A stretch of DNA of 64,000 nucleotides, from assembly GCA_946628415.1 (NCBI GenBank), contig CAMOWK010000002.1:158021-222020 (forward strand), in the 5' to 3' direction. A model generated the notes under the pieces. It was given only the letters and a program-made list of their open reading frames with translations, ran no database searches and was not told where the DNA came from. Shown here piece after piece: positions 34,054 to 42,724 of the stretch. The first letter of the stretch is position 1; the number at the start of each line of letters is the position of its first letter. The position numbers and the translations under genes are program-made. This DNA is from an uncultured Lachnospiraceae bacterium. GTDB lineage: Bacteria > Bacillota > Clostridia > Lachnospirales > Lachnospiraceae.

Positions 34054-35634
34054 ATGTCAAAAAGTAAGGATAAAGTATATGACAGATACAGGGCGTGGAG
34101 ACATATAGATATAGTTAAGTATATATTTATATTATATATGTCTTCTTTTTATCTGGTATACATGGATAATATGTATTTTAACATCACGGCTACAAGAGCG
34201 TTTACTTTTGAATACGGAGTGTTGGGAATGGCAGTGCTTCTCTCTCTGGCTGTGACAGTTGAGGTTTTTCTCATTGAATACTATAAGGTAGATATAAAGT
34301 ATGAGCCTGATACGAAGATAATCGCGCTTCCTGAAATGTGGGCAGGGCTTTTCCTGCTGGCTAATCTCGTTTCATTTCTTATTTCCTCGAATAAGGCTGC
34401 GGCATATTCAGGATCTAACGGAAGAAGAATGGGGCTTCTCATGATAATATGCCTTGTAGCTGCATTTGCAGTTCTTGCTTCAAAGGTATATGTCAATAAA
34501 GTGAATTTTTATGTTTTAGCCGGAGTTACTGCTTTCTGTTATGTAATATCATACCTTCAGCATTTCGGGCTTGATCCTTTCGGTTTAATTAAAGATGTAA
34601 CGGAAAAGCAGAAACAGATGTTTGTTTCCACTTTTGGAAATATAAATACATTTGGTTCGTATATATGTATAGCAACTCCGATTTTTGCAGCTCTCCTTAT
34701 ATATACTAAGGATATAGTGACCAAAATGATTTCGGGGACTATACTTGTTATGTCGTCGATGGCAATGCTTGTAAGTAAAAGTGATAATGTTTATCTTGGA
34801 CTCGGGGCAGCATTTATACTTCTTCTGTTTCTCTCGATTAAGGACAAGAAGCTTGTTTGTTACATTCTGGCGCTGACACTTCTTTCGGCGGGACTTTTTC
34901 TTATGTCATTGCTTAAGCTTAAATACGGTGGCAGTACCAAACATATAAATGGTATAGCCAAGCTGATAGGAGACTGGCGTATAACTCTTGTTTTGTTCAT
35001 TTTCCTGCTTGCCGTTTATCTTGTTCTTCTTACAGTAGAAAAAAGAAATGAGGAAAAATTTATAAAATTCCAGAATAAGACTCTTATGGCAGTCATTGCG
35101 TGCCTAATACTTGTTGCAGGTATCGTACTCTTTATTCTCGGAAGAAAGATGGGCAACACCGACCTCTTTACATTTAATGATAAATGGGGTACCTACAGAG
35201 GTTATATCTGGAGACGCCTTTTCAGTGTGTATAAAGATGGAAGTTTTATTCACAAGCTTTTTGGTTTTGGAAATGAAACGATAGCTGAAGTTATGAAACC
35301 TTTCCATGATGAGATGGTCAACATCACCGGAAAAACTTATGATAACGCGCATAATGAATTGCTTCAGTATCTTGTTACCACAGGACTTTTTGGAATGATT
35401 TCTTATATAGGTATATTCGTCAGTTCCATTATTTATATAGTGAAGAGAGCAGACAAAGATCCTGTAGCTGTAGCAATGGCCGCATCCGCAACAGGATATA
35501 TCTTTCAGGGGCTTGTAAATCTTAATCAGCCTATAACTACACCGCTTTACTTTACTGTACTCGGAATAGGGATCGGCTATCTGAGATATAAGAACAAGGG
35601 ATACGGAAAATTCCATGAGAAGGAAGCAAAGTAA
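34054..35634 (+). CDS. O-antigen ligase / Wzy polymerase-like membrane protein
   Basis: 526 residues with about twelve to thirteen hydrophobic helices and a large loop near the end carrying TYDNAHNELLQYLVTTGLFGMI, the characteristic His-containing motif of the O-antigen ligase (WaaL/Wzy) family. Such proteins move or polymerise lipid-linked glycans at the outer face of the membrane; in a Gram-positive cell a role in capsule, exopolysaccharide or wall-glycan transfer is likely. The gene stands alone, with no glycan genes nearby. GAGAGGCAGG precedes the ATG. Confidence 0.82.
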   Translation: MSKSKDKVYDRYRAWRHIDIVKYIFILYMSSFYLVYMDNMYFNITATRAFTFEYGVLGMAVLLSLAVTVEVFLIEYYKVDIKYEPDTKIIALPEMWAGLFLLANLVSFLISSNKAAAYSGSNGRRMGLLMIICLVAAFAVLASKVYVNKVNFYVLAGVTAFCYVISYLQHFGLDPFGLIKDVTEKQKQMFVSTFGNINTFGSYICIATPIFAALLIYTKDIVTKMISGTILVMSSMAMLVSKSDNVYLGLGAAFILLLFLSIKDKKLVCYILALTLLSAGLFLMSLLKLKYGGSTKHINGIAKLIGDWRITLVLFIFLLAVYLVLLTVEKRNEEKFIKFQNKTLMAVIACLILVAGIVLFILGRKMGNTDLFTFNDKWGTYRGYIWRRLFSVYKDGSFIHKLFGFGNETIAEVMKPFHDEMVNITGKTYDNAHNELLQYLVTTGLFGMISYIGIFVSSIIYIVKRADKDPVAVAMAASATGYIFQGLVNLNQPITTPLYFTVLGIGIGYLRYKNKGYGKFHEKEAK

Positions 35635-35674
35635 AAACTTTTAAATTGTAGTTTTAGATATACTGCTATGGTGG

Positions 35675-35680
35675 TATAAT
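35675..35680 (+). promoter_or_regulatory. Extended -10 promoter for tyrS
   Basis: TGG-TATAAT with a poor -35, about 38 bases before tyrS. The leader is too short for a T-box. Confidence 0.6.
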
Positions 35681-35717
35681 GTGCGATGTTGAATGAATTT
35701 ATAAAGAGGTAAATAAG

Positions 35718-36938
35718 ATGCAGATTTATGAAGAACTTATTGAACGTGGGCTTATCGCTCAGACAACAGATGAAGAAGAGATAAGAGAACTTATCAATAA
35801 CGGTAAGGCTACTTTCTATATTGGTTTTGATCCGACTGCCGACAGTCTTCATGTAGGACATTTTATGGCTCTATGTCTTATGAAGAGACTCCAGATGGCA
35901 GGTAACAGACCTATAGCTCTTGTTGGCGGTGGTACTGGCTATATAGGCGATCCGTCAGGAAGAACAGATTTAAGACAGATGATGACGAAAGAAACTATCG
36001 AGCATAACTGTGAGTGCTTTAAACAGCAGATGAGCAAGTTTATCGAGTTCGGACCTGATAAAGCTATCATGGTTAATAACGCTGATTGGCTTCTTGATCT
36101 TAATTATATTGAGTTCATTCGTGATATAGGTTCACAGTTCAGTGTCAATAAGATGCTTGCTGCCGAGTGCTACAAGCAGAGACTTGAGAGAGGACTTAAT
36201 TTCCTTGAGTTTAACTATATGCTCATGCAGAGCTATGACTTTTATATGCTCTATCAGAAATACGGCTGCAATATGGAGTTTGGCGGCGATGACCAGTGGT
36301 CAAACATGCTTGGTGGTACAGAGCTTATCAGAAAGAAGCTTGGCAAGGATGCTTATGCGATGACTATAACGCTTCTTCTTAATTCTGAAGGTAAGAAGAT
36401 GGGCAAGACCGCTAAAGGTGCTGTATGGCTTGATGAGAAGAAGACCAGTCCTTACGATTTTTATCAGTACTGGAGAAATGTTGATGATGCTGATGTAATC
36501 AAATGTATGAAGCTTCTTACATTCATTCCGCTTGAAGAGATAAAGAAGATGGAAGAATGGAAGAACGAAGAATTAAATAAGGCAAAGGAAATCCTTGCAT
36601 TTGAACTTACCAAGATGGTTCATGGAGAGGAAAAGGCAAAGGCTTCCGAAGCAGCTGCTAAGGGTGTCTTCACAGCAGGAAGTTCTGAAGGGATGCCTAC
36701 AGCTGCTTTGACAGATGATGATTTTACGGATGGCACGATAGATATCCTTGGAGTTCTCACTAAAGCAGGACTTGTTACTTCAAGAAGTGATGCGAGAAGA
36801 GCTGTTCAGCAGGGTGGAGTTTCTGTTAACGGTGAAAAGGTGACAGATTTCCAGATGGTATATAATAAAGCTGATTTTGAAAATGAATTTGTTATTAAAA
36901 AGGGCAAGAAGAATTTTAAGAGGATAGTAGTAGAGTAA
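35718..36938 (+). CDS. tyrS: Tyrosyl-tRNA synthetase
   Basis: 406 residues. Class I synthetase charging tRNA-Tyr. HIGH motif HVGHF, the tyrosine-binding [13 protein letters not shown] and [14 protein letters not shown] regions, and KMSKS present as KMGKT. The C-terminal S4 RNA-binding domain ([20 protein letters not shown]) is intact. AAAGAGGTAAATAAG precedes the ATG. No T-box lies upstream, unlike many Firmicute tyrS genes. A pseudo-receiver gene follows 3 bases after the stop and must share its transcript. Confidence 0.97.
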   Translation: MQIYEELIERGLIAQTTDEEEIRELINNGKATFYIGFDPTADSLHVGHFMALCLMKRLQMAGNRPIALVGGGTGYIGDPSGRTDLRQMMTKETIEHNCECFKQQMSKFIEFGPDKAIMVNNADWLLDLNYIEFIRDIGSQFSVNKMLAAECYKQRLERGLNFLEFNYMLMQSYDFYMLYQKYGCNMEFGGDDQWSNMLGGTELIRKKLGKDAYAMTITLLLNSEGKKMGKTAKGAVWLDEKKTSPYDFYQYWRNVDDADVIKCMKLLTFIPLEEIKKMEEWKNEELNKAKEILAFELTKMVHGEEKAKASEAAAKGVFTAGSSEGMPTAALTDDDFTDGTIDILGVLTKAGLVTSRSDARRAVQQGGVSVNGEKVTDFQMVYNKADFENEFVIKKGKKNFKRIVVE

Positions 36939-36941
36939 GAT

Positions 36942-37883
36942 ATGAATATAGATGATATTATCTACAAAATTTCAGATATTCCGGGTATCTCAAGGCTTCC
37001 TTTTATGTCGCGATTCATTTCCGGTGAGGAAAATGAAGAAGAGGAAGAGGTTTTTAAACTCGAAGGCAAGCTTTATGTCCTGATTGCTGACGATCAGGCA
37101 GAAGATCTGGAGATGCTTAAATCTTATTTTGAAGATGCAGGCGCTATTGTGACTGCGGCTCCCGGTGGTGTTGCTGCTCTTGAAGCTGCAAGAAAGGATA
37201 AGTTCAATCTTATCTTCATAGCAAATACCATGAGGCATATGGACGGACTTCAGGTTTTTAAAAATCTGAAGAACAGTTCTGATAACAGAAACAGGGATAC
37301 ATCTGTATATCTTATGCTTAGAAGAAGAGATCCTAGAAATCCGGAGGATTTTAAGGATTACGGTTTTGCAGATATAGTCAGAAAGCCTATAGGAAGAAAC
37401 TCGGCTATGAAGTTCCTTATTGATATGGCATCTAAGACTATGCTTCCTGATAATCAGGAAATGCTTGACAGGATTAAAGAAGATGCTGAAAAGGAAAGAC
37501 TCCTTGCCGAAGCCGGAATCGACTTTAATGAAGCGGTTCAGAAATCAAAAGGTGATCTTGTTACATTTTATGCCCAGCTTGTAAAATTCATAAAGCTTAC
37601 CGAAGAAATTCAGGACAGGCTGTATGATGAACTGCTTGAGGGTGACGAGACTAAATACATGGAAGATACCAGGGCTATGAGGGATATCAGTCTTAAGATA
37701 TCTGCTGAAAGGCTTTATGATATCTTTGATGACCATGTAAATATGGCGAAGGACGATGCACTTGATATAGCTTATAAGAATTATCCTTCACTTGAAAAAG
37801 AATGGAATTACATATACGACTGTATGGTTAAGATTACAGATAAGCTCGGTATAGATACATCTATACTTTATGCTGAAAAGTAA
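36942..37883 (+). CDS. Pseudo-receiver protein with HPt-like helical domain
   Basis: 313 residues. An acidic stretch (EENEEEEE, about 29-36) is followed by a response-regulator receiver fold: the acidic pair DD (50-51) and KP lysine (148) remain, but the phospho-acceptor Asp is replaced (A94 in IFIANTMRHMDG) and the Ser/Thr switch is replaced by Arg (LMLRRR). The C-terminal half (about 195-310) is helical and resembles an HPt domain, but I find no phospho-accepting His at the usual place. It therefore looks like a phosphorylation-independent scaffold or a phosphate-free regulator. Translation starts 3 bases after tyrS; a terminator follows. Confidence 0.72.
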   Translation: MNIDDIIYKISDIPGISRLPFMSRFISGEENEEEEEVFKLEGKLYVLIADDQAEDLEMLKSYFEDAGAIVTAAPGGVAALEAARKDKFNLIFIANTMRHMDGLQVFKNLKNSSDNRNRDTSVYLMLRRRDPRNPEDFKDYGFADIVRKPIGRNSAMKFLIDMASKTMLPDNQEMLDRIKEDAEKERLLAEAGIDFNEAVQKSKGDLVTFYAQLVKFIKLTEEIQDRLYDELLEGDETKYMEDTRAMRDISLKISAERLYDIFDDHVNMAKDDALDIAYKNYPSLEKEWNYIYDCMVKITDKLGIDTSILYAEK

Positions 37884-37887
37884 AACG

Positions 37888-37929
37888 AAGCTCCCGTAAA
37901 CGTAAAGTTTGGCGGGAGCTTTAGTTTTT
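37888..37929 (+). terminator. Intrinsic terminator of the tyrS operon
   Basis: AAGCTCCCG, a 16-base loop, CGGGAGCTT, then TAGTTTTT, 4 bases after the stop. Confidence 0.88.
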
Positions 37930-37949
37930 ATATGCGGAATAATAATCAT

Positions 37950-38306
37950 TTATATGCCAAGATTATCGAAGCCCATATCACCGTAAATGGCGCCTTTTCC
38001 CTTTCTGGGTTTGTTATTCTCATCAGTCGGTCTCGTATTATTTCCTTCTGCGATTTTTCTTCTGTACTCTGATGTTTCTTCCACGAAGCTTTGAGGGAAC
38101 ATGGCAAAAACATAGGAGAGCATGTCAATATTATAAATCTCTGAAAGAATTGCGATTATTTCAGGACTTGGATGTATACGTCCGGTTTCATAGCCTGAAT
38201 ATGCCTGCCTTGACACATGCAGCATAGCCGCTACTTCCTTTTGTGTAAGATTTCTTTTCTCCCTGAGTGATCTTAGGATATTTCCCCAGAAAATTGTTGG
38301 TTCCAT
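37950..38306 (-). CDS. XRE-family transcriptional regulator
   Basis: 118 residues. An N-terminal helix-turn-helix of the Cro/CI type (NILRSLREKRNLTQKEVAAMLHVSRQAYSGYETGRIHPSPEIIAILSEIYNI, about 9-60) and a basic, disordered tail (TRPTDENNKPRKGKG). The start at 38306 is fixed by AAGGAGG 8 bases upstream. Divergent from folA, which it may control; the target is unknown. It may also act on itself. Confidence 0.9.
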   Translation of the reverse strand: MEPTIFWGNILRSLREKRNLTQKEVAAMLHVSRQAYSGYETGRIHPSPEIIAILSEIYNIDMLSYVFAMFPQSFVEETSEYRRKIAEGNNTRPTDENNKPRKGKGAIYGDMGFDNLGI

Positions 38307-38374
38307 AGTTTTGTCCTCCTTTATGGTATCTTTTTTCTTTTGTGCCGGCGAGAGATATGGTATCATCATATATG

Positions 38375-38417
38375 TTTGAGAATGACAAGGATGTACGCAA
38401 AGTGCATTTTTGAGAAT
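38375..38417. promoter_or_regulatory. Direct repeats TTTGAGAAT between the XRE gene and folA
   Basis: TTTGAGAAT at 38375-38383 and again at 38409-38417, 34 bases apart (about three helical turns), in the divergent intergenic region. They are a candidate operator for the adjacent regulator; inference only. Confidence 0.35.
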
Positions 38418-38453
38418 CGATTAAGTGTTAATTCTTGTTTTAAGGAGGTTTTT

Positions 38454-38963
38454 ATGAATCTTATTGCTGCTGTTGATAAAAACTGGGGTATAGGTCTAAA
38501 GGGTAGTCTTCTTGTTAGGATTCCTTCGGATATGAAAAATTTTCGTAACAGAACTATAGGGAATGTTATTGTTCTGGGAAGAAAGACTTTGGAAGGATTT
38601 CCAAATGGACAGCCGCTTCAGGGGAGAACCAATATAATTCTTTCGAAGAATCCGGATTTTACTGTAAGAAACGGTATAGTGGTTCATTCTAAAGAAGAAC
38701 TCTTTAAAGAACTTAAGAATTATGACAATGATTCGATATATATTACCGGTGGCGGTAAGATATATGAAATGCTTTATCCATACTGCAAAAATGCATTTTT
38801 GACAAAGATTGATTATGCGTATGAAGCGGATACATACTTCCCGAATCTTGATAAACTTCCTAACTGGAATATAACCGAGGAATCAGACGAGGAGACTTGT
38901 TTCAGCATTGAGTATAATTATGTTACATACACAAATTCAGAACCGCTTGAGATTGATTTATAA
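38454..38963 (+). CDS. folA: Dihydrofolate reductase
   Basis: 169 residues. Reduces dihydrofolate to tetrahydrofolate with NADPH; the target of trimethoprim. MNLIAAVDKNWGIG, IPSDMKNFR (acidic active-site Asp), GNVIVLGRKTLEGFP and YITGGGKIYEML are the family motifs. The usual Trp of the LPWHLP segment is Val here (LLVRIP), as in several clostridial enzymes. AAGGAGG fixes the start at 38454. It stands apart from the folate operon at 25215-32447 and diverges from the XRE regulator. Confidence 0.96.
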   Translation: MNLIAAVDKNWGIGLKGSLLVRIPSDMKNFRNRTIGNVIVLGRKTLEGFPNGQPLQGRTNIILSKNPDFTVRNGIVVHSKEELFKELKNYDNDSIYITGGGKIYEMLYPYCKNAFLTKIDYAYEADTYFPNLDKLPNWNITEESDEETCFSIEYNYVTYTNSEPLEIDL

Positions 38964-38982
38964 GCCTACCTTGTGGTATAAT
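38953..38982 (+). promoter_or_regulatory. Promoter for the YbjQ/zinc-ribbon gene
   Basis: TTGATT (38953-38958), an 18-base spacer and TATAAT (38977-38982), preceded by TGG. The -35 lies within the last codons of folA. Confidence 0.65.
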
Positions 38983-39024
38983 ATGCGTTGGGTTTAAATA
39001 TTTTATGGTATGGGGGAAATGAAT

Positions 39025-40116
39025 ATGTCAGATCATATGATGATTACAACAGGCTCTTCATTTGAAGGGTATGAAATTGAGGAGTATTACGGGTTTGTAG
39101 CAAGTCAGGATGTTCTCGGAACTAACTTCATTAAAAACATCACAGCTTCAGTTGCTGATGTGTCTGAACAGGATAAGGCAAATCTTGACAAGTGTAAAGA
39201 AGATGCTGAAAAGAACCTTATCAAATTAGCCAAGAAGAAAAAAGCAAATGCTATTATAGGTATGAAGATGGAATATGTACTCTTTTCATCTTCTTCTTTT
39301 GGCGTTATCGCAACAGGAACTGCTGTTAAGATAAAAAAGAAGGAATATGATGATCAGAGTGTTAATAAAGAACTTGTGGTAATGAATTATTACACAAGAC
39401 TTGTTCCGAAGCCTGTTAAGGTTGTACTCAGCGGAACCAAGAAAGATATTGATATATCCGTATGGTTCTACAATTACAAGATGGATGATATTCTTTCGGT
39501 AAGAGTTAATGTGGAATTTACGAATCTCTTTGGTGAGAAGCTTATCATTAAAGACATAGATGTTGCATTTGATAAAGGAAATGTATCGCTCATCAAATCT
39601 ATTCCGATTCATTGCAATCTTACTTATGCAGATACACTTGTTCTCAAAGAAACAAGAGTTGTGATCAGTAAGTATGCAACTCCAAGAGGAGTTTTCGCAT
39701 GCAATGACACACCTGTAGATATAAATATGAGCGTTCATCGACTTGAGAACCTTAAGAAGTCGAGAGGTATTGATGCCGTTGAGAAGTACAGAACAGACGG
39801 AATGATCTGGACATGTAACTGCGGCCATGTAAATGAAGCGGGTTCTGAGGAATGTATCGTCTGCGGACGTAAGCAGGAAGAATTAAAGAGCAGTTCGACC
39901 TTCAATTACGAAGAGATGATAGACAGGATGAGAGAGAAGGAATATGTAAATGAACTTAAGGATGTACTTATGGAGTACATTCAGCAGATAGACAACAAGT
40001 ACAGACTTGAACTTCTTGAGATTATGGAATCCGGACTGCAGTATGAAAAGACTCGCGGAAATATGAAGGATACTGTAATTGAAAAGGTTGAAAAGGTATT
40101 TGAAGATGCTCATTAG
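39025..40116 (+). CDS. YbjQ-like domain protein with C-terminal zinc ribbon
   Basis: 363 residues. The first 100 residues match the YbjQ (UPF0145) fold: MITTGSSFEGYEIEEYYGFV..., then SFGVIATGTAVKI. A central beta-rich region of about 150 residues matches nothing I know. A zinc ribbon of RanBP2-like form follows (C264-x-C266 ... C277-x2-C280 in WTCNCGHVNEAGSEECIVCG), then a helical tail. YbjQ proteins form pentamers and their role is not settled; a zinc ribbon suggests a protein partner. The start at 39025 is 7 bases after GGGGGA; upstream ATGs at 39010 and 39019 are too close to it. First gene of the cluster ending in the MreB-like protein. Confidence 0.75.
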   Translation: MSDHMMITTGSSFEGYEIEEYYGFVASQDVLGTNFIKNITASVADVSEQDKANLDKCKEDAEKNLIKLAKKKKANAIIGMKMEYVLFSSSSFGVIATGTAVKIKKKEYDDQSVNKELVVMNYYTRLVPKPVKVVLSGTKKDIDISVWFYNYKMDDILSVRVNVEFTNLFGEKLIIKDIDVAFDKGNVSLIKSIPIHCNLTYADTLVLKETRVVISKYATPRGVFACNDTPVDINMSVHRLENLKKSRGIDAVEKYRTDGMIWTCNCGHVNEAGSEECIVCGRKQEELKSSSTFNYEEMIDRMREKEYVNELKDVLMEYIQQIDNKYRLELLEIMESGLQYEKTRGNMKDTVIEKVEKVFEDAH

Positions 40117-40120
40117 TCTA

Positions 40121-40149
40121 TTGTAATGAAGTATCTTGTGTGATAGAAT
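40121..40149 (+). promoter_or_regulatory. Promoter for the acidic-repeat protein gene
   Basis: TTGTAA (40121-40126), a 17-base spacer and TAGAAT (40144-40149), preceded by TGA. Confidence 0.5.
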
Positions 40150-40206
40150 TTTAATGTTAAACGTTAGGTTTTGACGAGAGATTAGGAAAGACGAGGAATT
40201 TTCATT

Positions 40207-42663
40207 TTGGCATCAGGACTTAGTATGGCAAGCGTAAATAAGATTAAAGAGTTGGCTGCAGCAGGACAGTATGATATGGCTGCGCCTATTCTTGATACCC
40301 AGGAGCTTGAAAAGTCGCTTAATCCTCAGTTTATCCGTATTTGCGGTGAGGTATATGAGAACGTTAATCGGCTTGAAGAGGCAAGACGTTTTTATGTTAG
40401 AGCTCACATAATGGCTCCCGAGTCAAACAGGATAATATTTTCTATCATAACGTTTTATCTTAAAATGGGTTACTTTACACTTGCCAAGCAGTATCAGAAA
40501 GAATATCTGTTCAATGACAATGGCAATGAGCGTAACATTTCCAACATTGAATATGTTATGAAAAAGGCTGAAGGCGAGGCGCCGGATAAACTCTATGGTA
40601 AGCTGTTTCCGTATTATATCGAGAATATCGATGAGTATTGGAGCTATGAGCTTTATCTTCTTGCAAAGATAATAGACAGAAAGGATGCGGCTAAGACCAT
40701 CGCTGATGATTATCTTGCTACATTCAAAGAGAACAAGAAGAGGGATATAATCACTGCCATAGAAGCAGGTATGGCAAAGCCTGAAGATTATTTCTATACA
40801 TTTGCTAAAGAAGAAGTGCCGGATAAACTGCCGATTTTTGAAGAAATCAGAGAGATGGAAAAGCACCAGCTTGAAGCTGATTTTAAACGTATTGATCCGG
40901 ATGAAGATGAAGTTCTTGAACCGCAGTTCCTTACTATGGTTGATGATGAGTTTGACATTCCGGGTGAGGAAAAAGAAAAGGATTCAAAGAAGGGAAAGAA
41001 GAATATCTTCGGAAGGCTTCTTAAAATTAAAGGAGAAAGAGATATTCTTGATGATGATGAGCCGGATGATTTTATCGATGACTCTGATGACGATGTTGCT
41101 AAAGAAGAAAGTGCGGTCGTATCGTCAAGTGATGAAAAGGCGGTTAGTGATTCGGAAAAGAATGACAGTGCTGATGAAGATATAGAATTATCAACTCAGG
41201 AGCCTGAACCTGAAGCGGAAACTCCGGAAGATGAGTATAGCTTTGATGTCGAGGACGATTACGAGCCGAAGAGCATCGATGATGTTATAACATATGATTA
41301 TGATGACGGTTTTGCGCCTGAATCAGATACTATCGAGGGTCTTGGTGAAATCAGTGAAGATGATTTCGTAAATACATATGATATAGATGAATTGCAGAGT
41401 AAATTCTCTCAGGCAAATGAAGACTTTGAAGTATCTCAGTTTAAAGATGACTCTTACGAAGCTGAAACAGAAGAAGAATTTGCCGAAGAAACACCTGCTG
41501 AAGCAGAAACATTTGAAACTGCAGAAATATCAGAAATATCAGAAGAAAAGATTTCTGAAATTGCAGAAGCTGCAAAAGAAGAGACGGTTTCTGAAGTAGA
41601 AGAAGTAGTAGAGGAAACTCCTGCTGAAACAGAAACAGTTGAAACAGCAGAAATATCAGAAATAGCTGATGAAAAGATCTCTGAAATTGCAGAAGCTGCA
41701 AAAGAAGAGGCAATTTCTGAATTAGCAGAGGATGCAGCAGAAGAGGCAGTTTCCGAAGTAGAAGAAATTTCAACAATAGAGGATGCAGAAGAAACGCCAG
41801 CTGAAACAGAAACAGTTGAAACAGCAGAGATAGCAGAAGAAAAAATATCTGAAATTACAGAAGTTGCTACAGAAGAGGCGATTTCTGAAGTAGAAGAAAT
41901 TTCAACAATAGAGGATGCAGAAGAAACACCAGCTGAACCGGAAGCAGTTGAAACTCCAGAGATAGAAGCAGAGACGATTTCTGAAGTGGCAGAAGTTGCA
42001 GAGGAAACACCAGTTAAACCGGAAACCATCGTATCTCACGAAGAAACCGGAGTAATGGTTGCACCTCCTCCTATAGCAGAACCGGATATTAGTAGTTATC
42101 CACTTGCTGACAGTGTGGTTCCGGCAGAAGAAGGTTCGTCCATAAAAGTTGAAGTTGCAGAAGAGGGAGTTCGTGTTGCAGATGCAGATACAGCTTCGTA
42201 CGTACCGGCAGTTGAATCTACTGACGAGCAGATAGAAGAAACTGTGGAAGAAGCAACGGAAGGGTATGCAGTTGAGTCCGCTGACGAGCAGATAGAAGAA
42301 ACTGTGGAAGAAGCAGCGGAAGAATATGCGGCTGAACCTGCTGATGAGCAGATAGAAGAGACTGCTACAGATCAGATAGAAGAAAACGATGTAGATAAGT
42401 CGGATGAATCATCTGAAAAGTTCAGTGTATTTGATAAATATAAAGACCTCTCTTATGAAGTAGAGGAAACAGGAGGTATGGCATTCCCTAAATTCAGGAA
42501 TACTTTGTTCCCTGATATTGATAAAGAGGAACATGTCATCGTAAATAAGTTTGATGATGTTGCTAAGGCTGAGGAGGAGAAGCTGAAGCAGAGACTTCTT
42601 GAAGAAGAGAGAATGCAGAGAGAAGCAGAGGAACTGCTTAAATCGCTGGGTATAGATATTTAA
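40207..42663 (+). CDS. Large acidic protein: helical-repeat N-terminus plus glutamate-rich repeats
   Basis: 818 residues. Residues 1-230 are helical and TPR-like (YENVNRLEEARRFYVRAHIMAPESN). From about 235 on the protein is strongly acidic and disordered; 415-615 holds four to five imperfect units of the type EETPAETETVETAEISEIAEEKISEIAEAAKEE, and 670-735 holds three units of ADEQIEETVEEAAEEYA. The last 70 residues are again ordered (SVFDKYKDLSYEVEETGGMAFPKFRNTLFPDI, then a basic-acidic helix). Function unknown; it looks like a long flexible linker protein. The TTG at 40207 lies 9 bases after GAGGA; an ATG at 40225 with a weaker AGGA site is the alternative. Confidence 0.78.
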   Translation: MASGLSMASVNKIKELAAAGQYDMAAPILDTQELEKSLNPQFIRICGEVYENVNRLEEARRFYVRAHIMAPESNRIIFSIITFYLKMGYFTLAKQYQKEYLFNDNGNERNISNIEYVMKKAEGEAPDKLYGKLFPYYIENIDEYWSYELYLLAKIIDRKDAAKTIADDYLATFKENKKRDIITAIEAGMAKPEDYFYTFAKEEVPDKLPIFEEIREMEKHQLEADFKRIDPDEDEVLEPQFLTMVDDEFDIPGEEKEKDSKKGKKNIFGRLLKIKGERDILDDDEPDDFIDDSDDDVAKEESAVVSSSDEKAVSDSEKNDSADEDIELSTQEPEPEAETPEDEYSFDVEDDYEPKSIDDVITYDYDDGFAPESDTIEGLGEISEDDFVNTYDIDELQSKFSQANEDFEVSQFKDDSYEAETEEEFAEETPAEAETFETAEISEISEEKISEIAEAAKEETVSEVEEVVEETPAETETVETAEISEIADEKISEIAEAAKEEAISELAEDAAEEAVSEVEEISTIEDAEETPAETETVETAEIAEEKISEITEVATEEAISEVEEISTIEDAEETPAEPEAVETPEIEAETISEVAEVAEETPVKPETIVSHEETGVMVAPPPIAEPDISSYPLADSVVPAEEGSSIKVEVAEEGVRVADADTASYVPAVESTDEQIEETVEEATEGYAVESADEQIEETVEEAAEEYAAEPADEQIEETATDQIEENDVDKSDESSEKFSVFDKYKDLSYEVEETGGMAFPKFRNTLFPDIDKEEHVIVNKFDDVAKAEEEKLKQRLLEEERMQREAEELLKSLGIDI
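41454..42029 (+). repeat. In-frame imperfect repeats in the acidic protein gene
   Basis: Four to five tandem units of about 120-150 bases encode variants of EETPAETETVETAEI...EKISEIAEAAKEE. The units differ by substitutions and small indels that keep the frame, as expected from past slippage or unequal exchange. Confidence 0.75.
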
Positions 42664-42724
42664 TTTGATGCATTAATGAATATCATTTCATTTGTGATAT
42701 ATATGTATTAAGGAGGTATTAACA

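Noticed and set aside
35635..35717. Possible T-box before tyrS
   Set aside because: Only about 30 transcribed bases lie between the promoter and the start; no T-box sequence, specifier loop or terminator fits.
41454..42029. 191-residue minus-strand frame over the acidic repeats
   Set aside because: Low-complexity Ser/Val/Ala shadow of the glutamate-rich repeats; no independent evidence.
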